Part shown: positions 40,201 to 52,558 of the stretch, in pieces
How positions within the stretch are numbered: the first letter of the stretch is position 1
Layout: each line of letters begins with the position of its first letter
Assembly: GCF_010111755.1 (NCBI RefSeq)
Contig: NC_088962.1
Span: forward strand, 1,240,001 to 1,304,000
Direction: 5' to 3'
Source of the DNA: Nakaseomyces glabratus
Lineage: Eukaryota; Ascomycota; Saccharomycetes; Saccharomycetales; Saccharomycetaceae
Length of the DNA stretch: 64,000 bases
Notes under the pieces: model-generated
What the model was told of the DNA's origin: nothing
Seen by the model: only the letters and a program-made list of their open reading frames with translations
The model's database searches: none
Made by a program: the position numbers and the translations under genes

Positions 40201-41933
40201 ATTTGTTGAATAACGATATGGAGTTACTTGTTGTTAAAACTGCCGGTGAAGATGTCCTTGAGTATGGTGAGGATCCTCACGAAGTTGTTAATTCGCTAAT
40301 TTCCAAGTACTTAAGAGAGAAGTTTGGTCTCAGCGGATCTGAAATGGAATTAGATAACGCAAAGGGTGATCATTCTTTCCCTAAAGGTGATTTTGCTGTT
40401 GTGATAGATGGTGATGCGTTGAAGATTGCCTTAACAGGTGACGATATGAAAAGAAAATTCCTGCTATTATGTAAAAACTGTAAGGCTGTTTTGTGTTGTA
40501 GAGTTTCTCCAGCTCAAAAGGCTGCTGTTGTTAAGCTGGTTAAGAATACTTTGGATGTTATGACCTTGGCTATTGGTGATGGTTCTAATGATGTTGCTAT
40601 GATTCAATCAGCTGATGTTGGTATTGGTATTGCCGGTGAAGAAGGTCGTCAAGCCGTCATGTGTTCCGATTATGCTATTGGTCAATTCAGATACTTGACT
40701 AGATTATTACTGGTTCATGGTAGATGGTCTTACAAACGTCTTTCCGAAATGATTCCCGAGTTCTTCTATAAGAATGTTATTTTCACGCTGGCACTATTCT
40801 GGTATGGTATTTATAACAATTTTGACGGTTCCTATTTATTCGAATACACTTACCTGATGTTCTACAATTTAGCATTCACATCTATTCCAGTTATTCTACT
40901 AGGTATTCTTGACCAAGATGTTAATGACACAATTTCCCTTGTTGTGCCTCAGCTTTACAGAGTGGGTATTCTAAGACTGGAATGGAACCAGACGAAGTTC
41001 TTGTGGTATATGTTTGATGGTCTCTATCAATCGGTCATTTGTTTCTTTTTCCCATATCTGCTTTACAAGAGAAATGGTGTTGTTACCAAGAATGGTATGG
41101 GTTTAGAACACAGATACTACGTTGGTATTATTGTCACGACCATTGCGGTGTTTGCATGTAACTTGTACATATTGATCCACCAGTACAGATGGGACTGGTT
41201 CAGTGGGTTTTTCATCTTCCTGTCGTGCATTGTTGTCATTGGCTGGACTGGTATTTGGACCAGTTCTTTTACCAGTTTGGATCTATGGAAAGCTGGTGAA
41301 CGTATCTACGATTCACCATCGTTCTGGGCAGTGTTTTTCATTGGTGTGTTCTTCTGTTTGTTGCCTAGATTCACTTGGGACTGTTACACGCAGTTCTTCA
41401 ACCCTTCGGATGTGCAGATCATCAGAGAGATGTGGAAGCGCGGCGACTACGACCACTACCCCGTTGGCTACGATCCTACGGACCCCAACAGACCCAAGAT
41501 CTCTAAAGGTGCCAAGTTCGGTGAGCGTTTGGGCCAAGGCATAGTGCTGGAGGACGAGACCTACGCCGGTGGCAACGTGTCCCGGGACTCTGTGTTCACC
41601 GAGGAGATCCCAATGAACATCATCAGCGGCACGGACGGCACTCCGCGTGGCTTCGAGATGTCCGGCAGAACACCCGACATCCCGCAGACCCAGTGGGAGT
41701 CGCCGGAGCGCGAGGAGCAGAACCTGCTCAACTCACCTCAGGCCAACGTCGGGCTAGGCACATTCGAGCAAACAGTCAGACAGTCCATCGACAGAACTAG
41801 GGACTCCATGCTCGCCAACCGCGAGCTCGACAACCGCTACTCCGTCGACAGGGCGCGCGCATCCCTCGACCTGCCGGGCGTCACCCACGCCGCAGCACTG
41901 ATGGAAGAGCGCAAGAGCCGTGAGTTCAGATAA
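37203..41933 (+). CDS. DNF1: Dnf1-type P4-ATPase phospholipid flippase
   Basis: Plasma-membrane/endosomal flippase moving phospholipids to the cytosolic leaflet, with Lem3 as partner. 1576 residues from the first in-frame ATG (37203), against 1571; five more codons upstream are open but start with TTG. An acidic N-terminal tail is followed by the P4 TM1-2 region (FQNFANVYFLVLIILGAFQI), the actuator DGETN motif (NLDGETNLK, a flippase signature), the phosphorylation site SDKTGTLTQN with Asp663, the nucleotide-binding domain (SPDEAALV, LLICKGAD), GDGSNDVAMIQ, and TM5-10 up to about residue 1400. The C-terminal tail has candidate trafficking or phosphorylation sites. The last 500 bp are sharply GC-rich compared with the body. 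S. cerevisiae has the duplicate DNF2; synteny (PAB1-DNF1-BCK2) supports DNF1. Confidence 0.97.
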   Translation: MSGSNKPGNGDFITSPFDDAFEFEEGDNTVNNSSSNGNGHTSGSGNWNDGHKMEEKETTLADDTDIEISSIQPTPHLGGAKTGMFDDVALDNDDHNDSSREMKRLRMGTRRVKGHKSQFGNMSRNKTLKWAKKNIKNPFDDFSRDEEEENDRSTNRADQLRTVYHNLPLPEEMLDEEGNPIMEYPRNKIRTTKYTPLSFFPKNLLFQFQNFANVYFLVLIILGAFQIFGVTNPGLSAVPLIVIVIITAIKDGIEDSRRTILDLEVNNTRTHILEGVVNENVSVDNVSLWRRFKKANSRLLMQFIQWCKERMTEDGKRRRLQRQRRKLRKSTRNGHGPRNSLDSMDSYRPSADYYNRPSLDYDNMGHIVGEDEDVDIIDRTLPPRTDTRFARDYWKSVKVGDIVRIHNNDEIPADIILLSTSDSDGGCYVETKNLDGETNLKVRQALKCSYKIKTSRDIARTRFWIESEGPHANLYSYQGNLKWKDSTNNELRNEPVTINNMLLRGCTLRNTKWAMGIVVFTGDDTKIMLNAGVTPTKKSRISRELNFSVLINFLVLFILCFISGLANGIDYDKHPRSRDFFEFGTVAGNPATNGFVSFWVAVILYQSLVPISLYISVEIIKTAQAAFIYGDVLLYNAKLDYPCTPKSWNISDDLGQIEYIFSDKTGTLTQNVMEFKKCTINGVSYGRAYTEALAGLRKRQGIDVEAEGRREKEEIAKDRDVMINDLRNLSNNTQFFPDEITFISKEIVQDFKGRNGDIQKKCCEHFMLALALCHSVLTEPSPTNPNKLEMKAQSPDEAALVTTARDLGFCFMGKTKTGMVVEIQGIQKEFEILNILEFNSARKRMSCIIKIPGATPNDEPRALLICKGADSVIYSRLSTKAGENDETLLEKTALHLEQYATEGLRTLCLAQRELTWSEYTEWNARYDIAAASLTNREEQLEIVSDSIERDLILLGGTAIEDRLQDGVPESIALLAEAGIKLWVLTGDKVETAINIGFSCNLLNNDMELLVVKTAGEDVLEYGEDPHEVVNSLISKYLREKFGLSGSEMELDNAKGDHSFPKGDFAVVIDGDALKIALTGDDMKRKFLLLCKNCKAVLCCRVSPAQKAAVVKLVKNTLDVMTLAIGDGSNDVAMIQSADVGIGIAGEEGRQAVMCSDYAIGQFRYLTRLLLVHGRWSYKRLSEMIPEFFYKNVIFTLALFWYGIYNNFDGSYLFEYTYLMFYNLAFTSIPVILLGILDQDVNDTISLVVPQLYRVGILRLEWNQTKFLWYMFDGLYQSVICFFFPYLLYKRNGVVTKNGMGLEHRYYVGIIVTTIAVFACNLYILIHQYRWDWFSGFFIFLSCIVVIGWTGIWTSSFTSLDLWKAGERIYDSPSFWAVFFIGVFFCLLPRFTWDCYTQFFNPSDVQIIREMWKRGDYDHYPVGYDPTDPNRPKISKGAKFGERLGQGIVLEDETYAGGNVSRDSVFTEEIPMNIISGTDGTPRGFEMSGRTPDIPQTQWESPEREEQNLLNSPQANVGLGTFEQTVRQSIDRTRDSMLANRELDNRYSVDRARASLDLPGVTHAAALMEERKSREFR

Positions 41934-42641
41934 ACGGCTGTATAGAATTATATTTGTATATTAAAGTCTTTTTTTGTTATTATTACTGCTAAGTACTACC
42001 AAATCGTCCAACTACGCCAGCCACGCCAGCCATCACTTACCAAGGGCATCGATCCGGCGCCGTCTCGTATAGTCATCACACACTACGTATTTATTCATTG
42101 GCTACACAGTACCTATCAACGAACAACTACTTCCACGAAGTGTTCTGTGCACCCCCTAAGAAACCCACGTGGAAAACAAAGAGAGGAAAACCTTGCTTTC
42201 ACAGAAACCAACGCAGAACAGAAATAAAAGAAAGAAAGAGAGAAAAACCGTTTATCATTCTTGAATTGCTTAGAGAAACCCGCAGACGCACTATAGTTTT
42301 TTGAGTTTCCTCGAAGCACTTAAGAACTCAAAAAAGAACTTGCTAATAAACGGCCGCACAGAGCACGCCCTGGGTAGGAAGCTGTCAGTGCGACGAGGCA
42401 GGACGGACGAGGGACGCAGTGGGAAAGCACCAAGCCTGAAAAGCTCCAAAGCTCCAGCTTGAAAAGCTCCAGCTTGAAGGCAGAAAGAAAAAAATTTGGA
42501 TTGGGCTCTATTCTCGATGCTTTCCAGGGAAGTGAAGAGCGTGTAAGTTGAAATAGGATCAAGGCATTTAAGAAGGGATCGATAATCCAACAGGGAAGCA
42601 AGATCCATCTGATAGGATCCAGCGACTAGGAAATAATTGAG
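41934..42641 (+). promoter_or_regulatory. DNF1 3' flank and BCK2 promoter region
   Basis: Tandem spacer, GC-rich for this genome in parts (42000-42070, 42340-42480). It holds an imperfect short tandem repeat at 42440-42480. Open frames on both strands here have no recognisable product. Confidence 0.5.
42451..42479. repeat. two-copy 15-bp tandem repeat
   Basis: GCTCCAGCTTGAAAA at 42451-42465 is repeated as GCTCCAGCTTGAAG at 42466-42479, with a further degenerate copy just before. It lies 165-190 bp before BCK2. Confidence 0.8.
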
Positions 42642-45185
42642 ATGGTTTCTCTCTCTGGGTCTGGAGGGAAGGCCAAGAGTGCGGACAGCGTGAACAAATG
42701 GCGGATTCCGCATTACTACAAGCGCGGGAAGTCTGTAGGGTCTACGCCAGTGTCGGAGGTTGTGAACTCGCCGCTGCGCGCTGTGCAGAACGAGCCGTCT
42801 GTGTCGAGTCCGAAGAAGATTCTGCTGGAGGAGCGGAACAGGGCGACTCCGCGGTCGCGGAAGAGCTCCAAGAAGGGCCAGATGGTGTTTGTGAACTACA
42901 CGGTGCAGGATGACGACGAGACTGGGGATAAGGTGGATGACGACAAGGCGGACGATGTTGCGGATGTGGTGCCGAAGACTTCTGCGGTGACACAGGCTGC
43001 TATTCTAGACAACAAGCATGTGCTGACCTCGAAGCGCAAGTCCTCTAGACGACGGATGCTGAAGATATTTGGGTCGTCGAAGGAGCAGGTTATACCGCTG
43101 GAGCCCGAGTCGCACCAGGATGCCCAGAAGGATCTGGCGGCCAGACTGATCGAGAATAGCGCAGAGAGCTCCTCGAATACTTCGAATACGTCTAGCTCTT
43201 CCAGCACGCCCAATTCGCAAGGGAGATCGTATGGCTCTTTCTTGAAATACAACAAATTCTGCAGTGGGAGTGACCGATCCAAGAACAACAACGCTTCCAC
43301 CGATTTCAACGCGATGCTGATTAATAATCAGAATAAGATGAGCAATCACCTCGCATTGAACTATAGCGCCGCAAAATCTGCTGAGGGCTTACTGAACCAT
43401 TTCGCAGAAGACGAGATGGTTCCCAAGTCACTGCCTGATCCAAACTTGGCCAAACCGGCTATACGGGTAGGGCCCACGGATCGCAAAAGGTCTGTGTCAT
43501 CTTCTGCCATTCCTATGAAGGCTGCGAGCAGCACTTCTTTGACAAGTAAAGTTACAAAACCGGCAAGGAAGATGTCAACTACCACCACTTTAAGCAACCC
43601 TTCATCACACAATACTCCATTTACAGAATTCGAGAACAGCAACCTCACTGATAGTTATCAATACTCGGATCCGTACATATCACGAAACTCAAACATGTCC
43701 AACGCAAGTATAACTTCTTTTATCTCAAGCATGAATGTTGGAAACAGCACAAATATAACACCGCTGACAGAGTCTACCAAAGTTGATACAAATGACAATT
43801 TTAACGCACTAATGAAAGGTCACATAAGTGAACCTGGAGAAGAAAACGACGCTTCGGTAGCATTCACGAAGCTGTTTCATAGGAAAAGAGCGAATACAGG
43901 CGGGTCCACTAGCTCTTCAAACTCCAATACAACATTTCAAAATAGCACACAGAATATTACAAAGTCAGGTGTTTCAAAAATATCTGCTCATAGAACTACA
44001 TCATTAAATTCATTAGCATCAATAGCAAACCGTTTTTCACCCATTAGAACTGCATCTCCAGTGAGACCAAGATCAAACACTAGGAGTTCATCGACTTGTC
44101 GTCACTCTAGAGATCTATCTGGTCTCGTTCCGCTAACTACACCAGAATATTTGGGTCCTTCAACTGGGACTGAGGTGTATTTGGACACACAAAGTAAAAG
44201 AACTGTTAATCATAAAAAGAAGCAAGAATCTATATCGGAGCTCTCAAAATTTCAAAATACGCCAACCAGCAACAATCACCACACTGCAAATCTAGCCACT
44301 ACTCCTTCATCATTTTTAGGGACCTCGTATTTTGCGAATCATCCAGGACAACAAACGTCTTACTCAAATACGTCTACTCCAGCTGCAACTGATATCAATT
44401 CTTTATCTACTACGTATTTCAGTGGTAAAACGGCAGTCGGCAATTCAAGACAAACAAGTGATATATCTTATATGACAGAGAAAGAATTTCATACAGATTC
44501 AGAACCGTTTGACACAAATGATGTCCCAACCCCAATTGAAGGTGTATCATCCATGAGGGGTATATCAAACAACGCGATTCAGGAACTAGATGAAGAAGAA
44601 AGACCGAACGAGGATTGTAGCGATACCAGGAAATCTGAAATAGACCTGATGAGACTGCTTGATACAAATATAAGTGATCGTAAGCTAGCTGTTAATAATA
44701 ATACCAAACATTTCGATGACAACGATTTTAATAGAAGCGCTAATAGTGGAGGCACCCGATCAAATACTGCAATGGATTCCTTTATGACCAACTTTTTATA
44801 TGAAACACAAATTGATGATACAAACGAAACACAACAAAACAACAATGATAACTCCATATTTGAAGATTTTGACTACAAATCATTAGGATTAGATAATATG
44901 GCTCCTAATAACAGACAAATTTTAAATGACGACTGTGAAATGGAAACAAAAGGTACCCAAGGACAATTAAGCTCCAATTTTGATTTTAATTTTGATACTG
45001 ATCTGCCCATAGGCCATGAGTTTTTACCCGATAGTCTTGCTTCTGGTCAGAATCCAGATCAGAACCATGCTGCATATGGCTCAAGAGGCTATCAAATACC
45101 TGATCATCAGGTAATGAATAATCAAAATGCACAAACTGATACAACTTTCAAAGCATTATCTAATGATTTGTACTATGGCAACTAA
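42642..45185 (+). CDS. BCK2: Bck2, activator of G1/S and M/G1 transcription
   Basis: Bck2 drives Start in parallel to Cln3 and interacts with transcription factors such as Mcm1. 847 residues, against 851. It is mostly low-complexity Ser/Thr/Asn. The family landmarks are visible: KWRIPHYYKRGKS near the N-terminus, SSPKKILLEE, a Lys-rich patch then GQMVFVNYTVQD, SSRRRMLKIFGSSKE, KSLPDPNLAKPA, and ENDASVAFTKLFHRKRANTG in the middle. No enzyme domain is present. Codon use and GC content change within the gene: the first 500 bp are GC-rich with many third-position G/C, and the rest is AT-rich. Identification rests on these islands and on the DNF1-BCK2-CCA1 order. Confidence 0.95.
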   Translation: MVSLSGSGGKAKSADSVNKWRIPHYYKRGKSVGSTPVSEVVNSPLRAVQNEPSVSSPKKILLEERNRATPRSRKSSKKGQMVFVNYTVQDDDETGDKVDDDKADDVADVVPKTSAVTQAAILDNKHVLTSKRKSSRRRMLKIFGSSKEQVIPLEPESHQDAQKDLAARLIENSAESSSNTSNTSSSSSTPNSQGRSYGSFLKYNKFCSGSDRSKNNNASTDFNAMLINNQNKMSNHLALNYSAAKSAEGLLNHFAEDEMVPKSLPDPNLAKPAIRVGPTDRKRSVSSSAIPMKAASSTSLTSKVTKPARKMSTTTTLSNPSSHNTPFTEFENSNLTDSYQYSDPYISRNSNMSNASITSFISSMNVGNSTNITPLTESTKVDTNDNFNALMKGHISEPGEENDASVAFTKLFHRKRANTGGSTSSSNSNTTFQNSTQNITKSGVSKISAHRTTSLNSLASIANRFSPIRTASPVRPRSNTRSSSTCRHSRDLSGLVPLTTPEYLGPSTGTEVYLDTQSKRTVNHKKKQESISELSKFQNTPTSNNHHTANLATTPSSFLGTSYFANHPGQQTSYSNTSTPAATDINSLSTTYFSGKTAVGNSRQTSDISYMTEKEFHTDSEPFDTNDVPTPIEGVSSMRGISNNAIQELDEEERPNEDCSDTRKSEIDLMRLLDTNISDRKLAVNNNTKHFDDNDFNRSANSGGTRSNTAMDSFMTNFLYETQIDDTNETQQNNNDNSIFEDFDYKSLGLDNMAPNNRQILNDDCEMETKGTQGQLSSNFDFNFDTDLPIGHEFLPDSLASGQNPDQNHAAYGSRGYQIPDHQVMNNQNAQTDTTFKALSNDLYYGN

Positions 45186-45209
45186 CTATAACCACGACCA
45201 TTATAGTTA
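45183..45209 (+). repeat. inverted repeat at the BCK2 stop codon
   Basis: Arms TAACTATAA (45183-45191) and TTATAGTTA (45201-45209) with a 9-nt loop. The first three bases are the BCK2 stop codon. The AT-only stem is weak. Confidence 0.6.
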
Positions 45210-45533
45210 TACAAGACAATCATGAGCATTTGTCTATGATAATAGGAATATATGGAAATTTGTGTCCATTTATTTTTTATCAAGACAATATTCCACACAA
45301 AAACTCTTCGGACAATCCTGACATTTACGCAATCAAAGACCATTAGTTATGTTATTCCACAAACTATTTAATAATTGCGTTTAGAGATTTACATATTTAT
45401 ATAGAATGATTGATACAATGAATTTCAAGCAAATTGAACTGGTTTTTCAAGATATACTATTATGGAGCAAAAAACAAATAGTATATATAAATGCATCTAA
45501 TAAATTGGAATCTATAAAATCGCTGACATATAA
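45186..45533. other. convergent spacer between BCK2 and CCA1
   Basis: AT-rich 3'-to-3' spacer. A 9-bp inverted repeat starts at the BCK2 stop codon. Nothing else is seen. Confidence 0.5.
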
Positions 45534-47129
45534 TCATTGAAGGTAATTTGGCAGGATGGACTTAATAAATGATATCAGTTCTTGCTCAGTGCCTTGTGGA
45601 TGGTCAAATTGCCACAGTATGACCTCATCGTTTATTTTACCTAACCATGGACCGGGTTTTGTTTCTAATATTTTAACCATGCGTTTCCCATCAATGATTG
45701 GTACCATTTTATCACTGTCTTGTAAGTTTTGCTCTTGAATATAATTCCAGAAGCGGTCATATTTGTCTATTATATTAACAACATTATCCTTTCGGGATAT
45801 ATATTTTAAGTACTGATCCATCAAAGAGACGTAATGGACAATCTCCCAATCTCCTCTTAGCTCTCTTAAAAATGTACCCACTTCTGACCTTTTCAAATCA
45901 CCAGATTGTAGATATTTTTCAACCATGCTGTTGTAGGCTGCAATGTTTTCAACACATCTGGCTACAACTATAGAAGAGGCCTTATTGAATTTCAGGCCTT
46001 CTCTGACGATACTTTCGGAAACAGGTAGAGTATTGTTAAGCTTCTTCTTTGGCAAAGCAATTATCTTCAAATCAGCCATAGGTATTAGAATCGAGGCCAA
46101 CAGGAAATTTTGCTGGAATGACTTGTCTTTCGTCTCGATGGCCTGCCTTAATTTCAAATATCTTGATAAGAAGTCCTTGTAGTGGTGGATGAAGTTCTTC
46201 AAGTGATGATTGAAAATGCCCTTCTTGTAAATATCTTCCACATCTTTTGTTTGAGGCCAATTCTTCCTGTTGTATTCAATAACACTTTGATCCCCGTGCC
46301 ATAGAAATATGACATTTTCTAAATGTGTTCTCTGGATCAATTTCAGACCCAAAATAGGGTTTGGGCCAACCAATATCTTTTCCATCTCCACACCAATTCT
46401 CTCACGGGATATCTTATTATTAAAAGCTTCATTGATCTCAGGGTCATGCATTTCCTTCAGCACGCCGGCTTCGATGTTGAAGTTGAACCTTGAGGCAAAT
46501 CGTATTAGTCTTAAAACACGTAATGGGTCATCGAGAAAAGTTTGTCTAGCGGGTAGAGGTGTACGCAACACACCGTCCTGCAGGTCTTGCCAGCCTCGTT
46601 TCGTAAAGTCCTCTACTGCGTCCTGCTGGATATTGTAGAACAACGCATTGAGCGTGGCATCCCGTCTCAGAGCGTCTTCTTCAGGGGTACCAAACTGGGT
46701 AGTTGGGATCCGGGAGTCCTCAGTGTACTCCTCGGACCTCAAGTTGACGAAATCCACCTCGACGTCAAACAGCTTTGTGGTAGCGGTCTCAAGGTGCTTG
46801 GACTTCTCAGGGTTCTTATCGATCTTGTGGATGCTATGTGGTTTCACACCGTACTTGTCGAAGTGCTCCAACAGATAACCGTTCAATCCCGTTGCAAACT
46901 CTTCACCGGACATGATGTTGATGGCGATGTCCAGGTCGTGGGAACCTTGGCCCAGCAGCTTGTCTCTGACCCAACCACCAGTGATCCGCAGCGTCAGGGG
47001 TTCCTGTCCATAGTGCAAGCTATTGTAATGCGCAGTGTAGTCCTTCAACAAGTTGCATATCCTGGTCTCTTTCTCAGTCAATTGGATCCTCGGAATCATC
47101 GTAAAAACACGCCTAATTGCCTTGAACAT
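45534..47129 (-). CDS. CCA1: CCA-adding enzyme (tRNA nucleotidyltransferase)
   Basis: Adds CCA to the 3' ends of tRNAs in nucleus, cytosol and mitochondria. From the first in-frame ATG it is 531 residues, against 546. The class II nucleotidyltransferase core reads LRITGGWVRDKLLGQGSHDLD, with metal-binding Asp65 and Asp67. RRDATLNALFYN and DPLRVLRLIRFASRFNF are the ATP/CTP-selection and neck motifs. The C-terminal helical body ends in MKPGPWLGKI-like (TKPGPWLGKIND) sequence. The N-terminus MFKAIRRVFTM looks like a mitochondrial presequence, and a second in-frame ATG lies at codon 11 (47099). In S. cerevisiae, alternative CCA1 starts sort the enzyme between mitochondria and cytosol/nucleus, and the same logic fits here. 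Five more codons upstream are open but lack ATG. It is divergent from RPH1. Confidence 0.97.
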   Translation of the reverse strand: MFKAIRRVFTMIPRIQLTEKETRICNLLKDYTAHYNSLHYGQEPLTLRITGGWVRDKLLGQGSHDLDIAINIMSGEEFATGLNGYLLEHFDKYGVKPHSIHKIDKNPEKSKHLETATTKLFDVEVDFVNLRSEEYTEDSRIPTTQFGTPEEDALRRDATLNALFYNIQQDAVEDFTKRGWQDLQDGVLRTPLPARQTFLDDPLRVLRLIRFASRFNFNIEAGVLKEMHDPEINEAFNNKISRERIGVEMEKILVGPNPILGLKLIQRTHLENVIFLWHGDQSVIEYNRKNWPQTKDVEDIYKKGIFNHHLKNFIHHYKDFLSRYLKLRQAIETKDKSFQQNFLLASILIPMADLKIIALPKKKLNNTLPVSESIVREGLKFNKASSIVVARCVENIAAYNSMVEKYLQSGDLKRSEVGTFLRELRGDWEIVHYVSLMDQYLKYISRKDNVVNIIDKYDRFWNYIQEQNLQDSDKMVPIIDGKRMVKILETKPGPWLGKINDEVILWQFDHPQGTEQELISFIKSILPNYLQ

Positions 47130-50645
<3,516 letters not shown>

Positions 50646-51126
50646 AGGACAACCCTGACTATATATTCAGATATACAAATCTTTAATATCAAAACCACAA
50701 CTAAATACCACAAAAATGATCTTATTATTCATCTCAATAAGCTGTATGTAAGTGTCAAATAACCATATAGAAATATAACAACTACAAAACTATCCCATCA
50801 GTACTACACTGCGCATTGACGGGTCGTCGGACGAAGGGAGATTGCAAAGGGTCCCCACCCTCCACAATCCCGGCCCATTTTGCCCGAAGTCATATCACAG
50901 AAAACACCGCAGGATGACGTGAAATGATACTAGGAAACAGTGAAATTCCATCGGGAATGACGTTTTTAGAGTAAATCATCCGGGGGAACCCAGCCTCGAG
51001 GGGAAAGTATATAAACAGGGCTCTTGTAGGTTCGAGGATGGATAGCCTAATGACTGTTGGAAAGGCAAGGGACAACGTATCAGATTGTCCTTATCTTGGA
51101 ACTGAGACTGAGTAAGATTGAATAAA
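50646..51126 (+). promoter_or_regulatory. RPH1 3' flank and ADK2 promoter region
   Basis: Two TGACGT half-sites (ATF/CREB type) lie at 50915-50920 and 50958-50963. A TATA box TATATAAA lies at 51008-51015, about 112 bp before the ADK2 ATG. A C-rich stretch lies at 50850-50880. Confidence 0.55.
51008..51015 (+). promoter_or_regulatory. TATA box, ADK2
   Basis: TATATAAA, exact TATAWAWR match, 112 bp before the ATG. Confidence 0.6.
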
Positions 51127-51882
51127 ATGAGTTTGCGACTAGCCAGGCCTTTGCGGTTATTGTTACTGGGGGCACCTGGGTCTGGGAAAGGAACACAGAC
51201 CTCTAAGCTTCTGAAGGTGTTACCTGAGCTTAAGAGTGTTTCTTCGGGGGATATCCTGAGACATGAGTTGAAGTCAGGCACCGAGCTTGGTGTGTTGGCG
51301 GCCAAGTACATTGCGCAGGGGAAGTTGATTCCGGACAAGGTCATCACACAGGTGCTCATAGCGCACTTGTCTAAGGAGAAGTGGCTGAACCCGCAGTCAT
51401 CGTGGCTTCTGGACGGGTTTCCAAGAACTGAGAGACAGGCTTTCTCTTTAGATAGTACATTGGGGGAAAACAACGCAAAGCTAAATTTGGTTGTAGAGCT
51501 AGATGTCCCCGAGGAGGTTATCCTAGAGAGAATCGATAACAGATATATCCATGTGGGTAGTGGAAGGGTCTACAACTTGCAGTACAACCCACCTAAAGTT
51601 GCCGGTAAGGATGATGTTACTGGCGAGCCACTGGTGAAAAGATCAGATGATAACGTCCAGGTATTCAAGAAGAGGATGAAAGAGTACAAGAAAACTCTCG
51701 GCCCGATCAAGGAACATTACGCCAAGCAGGGTATACTGGCAACCATATCTGGGGATACTTCAGACATCATTTTCCCAAAGCTGTGTGCCCTGATCAACCA
51801 GCATTTTGGTGCTAAGGAACAACAACTGCATCACGAAGCCTTTGAATCAAAGAAGGAACAGAAAATCCAGCCAAGATTATGA
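51127..51882 (+). CDS. ADK2: mitochondrial GTP:AMP phosphotransferase (adenylate kinase 2)
   Basis: Mitochondrial-matrix nucleoside monophosphate kinase using GTP (or ITP) and AMP. 251 residues from the first ATG (51127), about 25 more than S. cerevisiae Adk2. The three upstream codons are open but start with TTG. The P-loop GAPGSGKGTQ has Lys21. The AMP-binding segment contains SSGDILRHELKSG and LLDGFPRTERQA (family signature with the PRT arginine). A long-type lid follows, NRYIHVGSGRVYNLQYNPPK, and FKKRMKEYKKT with conserved arginine and lysine. The N-terminus has only 14 residues before the P-loop and no obvious cleavable presequence, as in S. cerevisiae. The charged C-terminal extension (EQQLHHEAFESKKEQKIQ) is unusual. 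Confidence 0.96.
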   Translation: MSLRLARPLRLLLLGAPGSGKGTQTSKLLKVLPELKSVSSGDILRHELKSGTELGVLAAKYIAQGKLIPDKVITQVLIAHLSKEKWLNPQSSWLLDGFPRTERQAFSLDSTLGENNAKLNLVVELDVPEEVILERIDNRYIHVGSGRVYNLQYNPPKVAGKDDVTGEPLVKRSDDNVQVFKKRMKEYKKTLGPIKEHYAKQGILATISGDTSDIIFPKLCALINQHFGAKEQQLHHEAFESKKEQKIQPRL

Positions 51883-52558
51883 TAGTAACGAAATACAAAA
51901 AATATAAAAAAAAAGCAATAGCTATTTATTTATTGCACGTCAGATAGACTAGCTAAATGATATTATATATTCCTACCGATTTTGCATATTTTCAAATACT
52001 AAAATATCGTAAATATCCTTTCAAATTGCTAATAAAAATAAAGCAAAACACAAATAGTCCGATGAAAACCATGAATCAGTGAAATAGCAAGCAAATTAGG
52101 AAAACCTAATACCATAAATATATCATCTATGCTATAGCAGGTGTGTTGAACTGTACATAATACTTCCCAAACGCAGTATAATACATGTTACACGTGATTA
52201 CCACTAGCTCTGTGTGTTGCTAGTAAAGCTGTTGGAAGGGCCTGTCCGCATTTTCTTCACTATGTGCGAAAAAATTGAAAAACCAAGTAATACAAAGCAA
52301 TTAAAACGGATCAATATTAGTGATATGTAGAGTTAAATATTGGTGCATCCTAGGTGTTATCTTTGACTCTAAGAAGCTCGTTTGGAAGTTCAGAGATAGA
52401 TCAGCCAAGTTATAAGAACTTACTCTGGTCATCTCAAGCAGAGCAGTAGCATAATTGGATTAGTTTACTACTGGTAATATATTAGTAATTGCATTATAGG
52501 AGCATTTTAGGTTCAAATTTAGAGGACCAGAGAGCTAAACTTTAGACTTTTTGTTGAT
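51883..52558 (+). promoter_or_regulatory. ADK2 3' flank and RAD3 promoter region
   Basis: AT-rich tandem spacer. CACGTGAT at 52191-52198 (reverse complement ATCACGTG) fits the Cbf1 consensus. Nothing else is recognised. Confidence 0.5.

Noticed and set aside
42291..42713. 140-codon minus-strand frame in the DNF1-BCK2 spacer
   Set aside because: It overlaps the BCK2 start, lies in a locally GC-rich zone with few stops, and shows no family match.
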